Source: an uncultured Oscillospiraceae bacterium (GTDB lineage: Bacteria; Bacillota_A; Clostridia; Oscillospirales; Oscillospiraceae). From it: a DNA stretch of 8,348 bases. Positions within the stretch are counted from its first letter, which is position 1, and each line of letters begins with the position of its first letter. The notes below the pieces were generated by a model. It made no database searches. It was given only the letters and a program-made list of their open reading frames with translations, and was not told where the DNA came from. The DNA lies in the NCBI GenBank assembly GCA_910579155.1, contig CAJTTS010000128.1:1-8348 (forward strand), written 5' to 3'. Of this stretch, positions 8,257 to 8,348 are shown piece by piece. Position numbers and translations under genes: made by a program.

Positions 8257-8348
8257 ACGCGATAAGCTGCAAGCAACAATGCGGCTGGGGAGCCTGGCTG
8301 TGCGGTATGGTTAATGTAATGTGAATCGCTGATAAACGTCGTTAAAGC

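Larger units (their letters stand above)
8094..8348 (+). mobile_element. Group II intron, 5' portion (continues beyond window)
   Basis: Coding similarity to the helicase family stops right after the Tyr-Leu-Trp codons ending at 8093, and the next bases are GTGCGAC, the conserved 5' end of bacterial group II introns (GUGYG). The following 255 bases lack a plausible gene and are rich in stems typical of intron domain I: 8122-8128 with 8133-8139 (7 bp), 8140-8145 with 8152-8157 (6 bp), 8165-8170 with 8203-8208 enclosing 8177-8180 with 8189-8192, a GAAA-capped CCCC/GGGG stem at 8223-8234, and CCGC/GCGG at 8246-8256. The insertion is in codon phase 0. The exon-binding sites, the reverse transcriptase/maturase gene and domains V-VI would lie downstream, so whether this copy is complete and active cannot be seen. 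I found no convincing EBS1 or EBS2 match to the upstream exon inside the window. Confidence 0.85.

Noticed and set aside
8101..8342. 7-base direct repeat ACGTCGT at 8101-8107 and 8336-8342
   Set aside because: Too short to distinguish from chance and does not flank the element.

Overview
This window looks like part of the transfer/accessory operon of an integrative conjugative element (ICE) or conjugative transposon from a gut-type Clostridia bacterium (Bacillota, Oscillospiraceae/Lachnospiraceae-like). Four things point there: moderately GC-rich coding with strong AGGAGG-type ribosome sites, closely packed genes all on the + strand, the families present (a transposon-transfer assisting protein, a TnpV-type protein and a giant methylase/helicase), and a group II intron. 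No chromosomal housekeeping gene, rRNA, tRNA, CRISPR array or promoter is visible.

Layout. 1-236: the 3' end of a gene that begins before the window (probable DUF4316/YodL-type ICE protein). 240-815: a conserved-looking protein of unknown function. 812-1051: a short transposon-transfer assisting (TTRAP-type) protein. 1041-8093: the first 2351 codons of a giant protein with an ArdC-like N-terminus, a DNA N6-adenine methylase-like domain and an SNF2/DEAD-type helicase. Junctions are 3 nt apart, a 4-nt ATGA overlap and an 11-nt overlap, so this reads as one translationally coupled operon with its promoter upstream of the window.

Two things stand out. First, a complete TnpV-family gene (1816-2172, with its own Shine-Dalgarno at 1801-1807) lies entirely inside the helicase gene in the +1 frame. 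The helicase frame stays open across it but there encodes only a Gly/Pro/Glu/Asp/Thr/Gln/Arg-rich linker with no Lys, Cys, Met, Phe, Trp or Tyr. Codon third-position bias belongs to the tnpV frame, so the linker looks overprinted on tnpV. Second, the helicase gene is interrupted just after helicase motif VI by the 5' end of a group II intron (from 8094, GTGCGAC). The intron continues past the window end. Unspliced message would end after six intron-encoded codons at 8112-8114; splicing should restore the C-terminus.

How the genes may work together: the giant protein probably handles, remodels or protects DNA during element transfer or establishment. The small proteins are accessory factors whose biochemistry is not established. 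The nested gene ties TnpV production to the helicase message independently of splicing, whereas full-length helicase depends on the intron.
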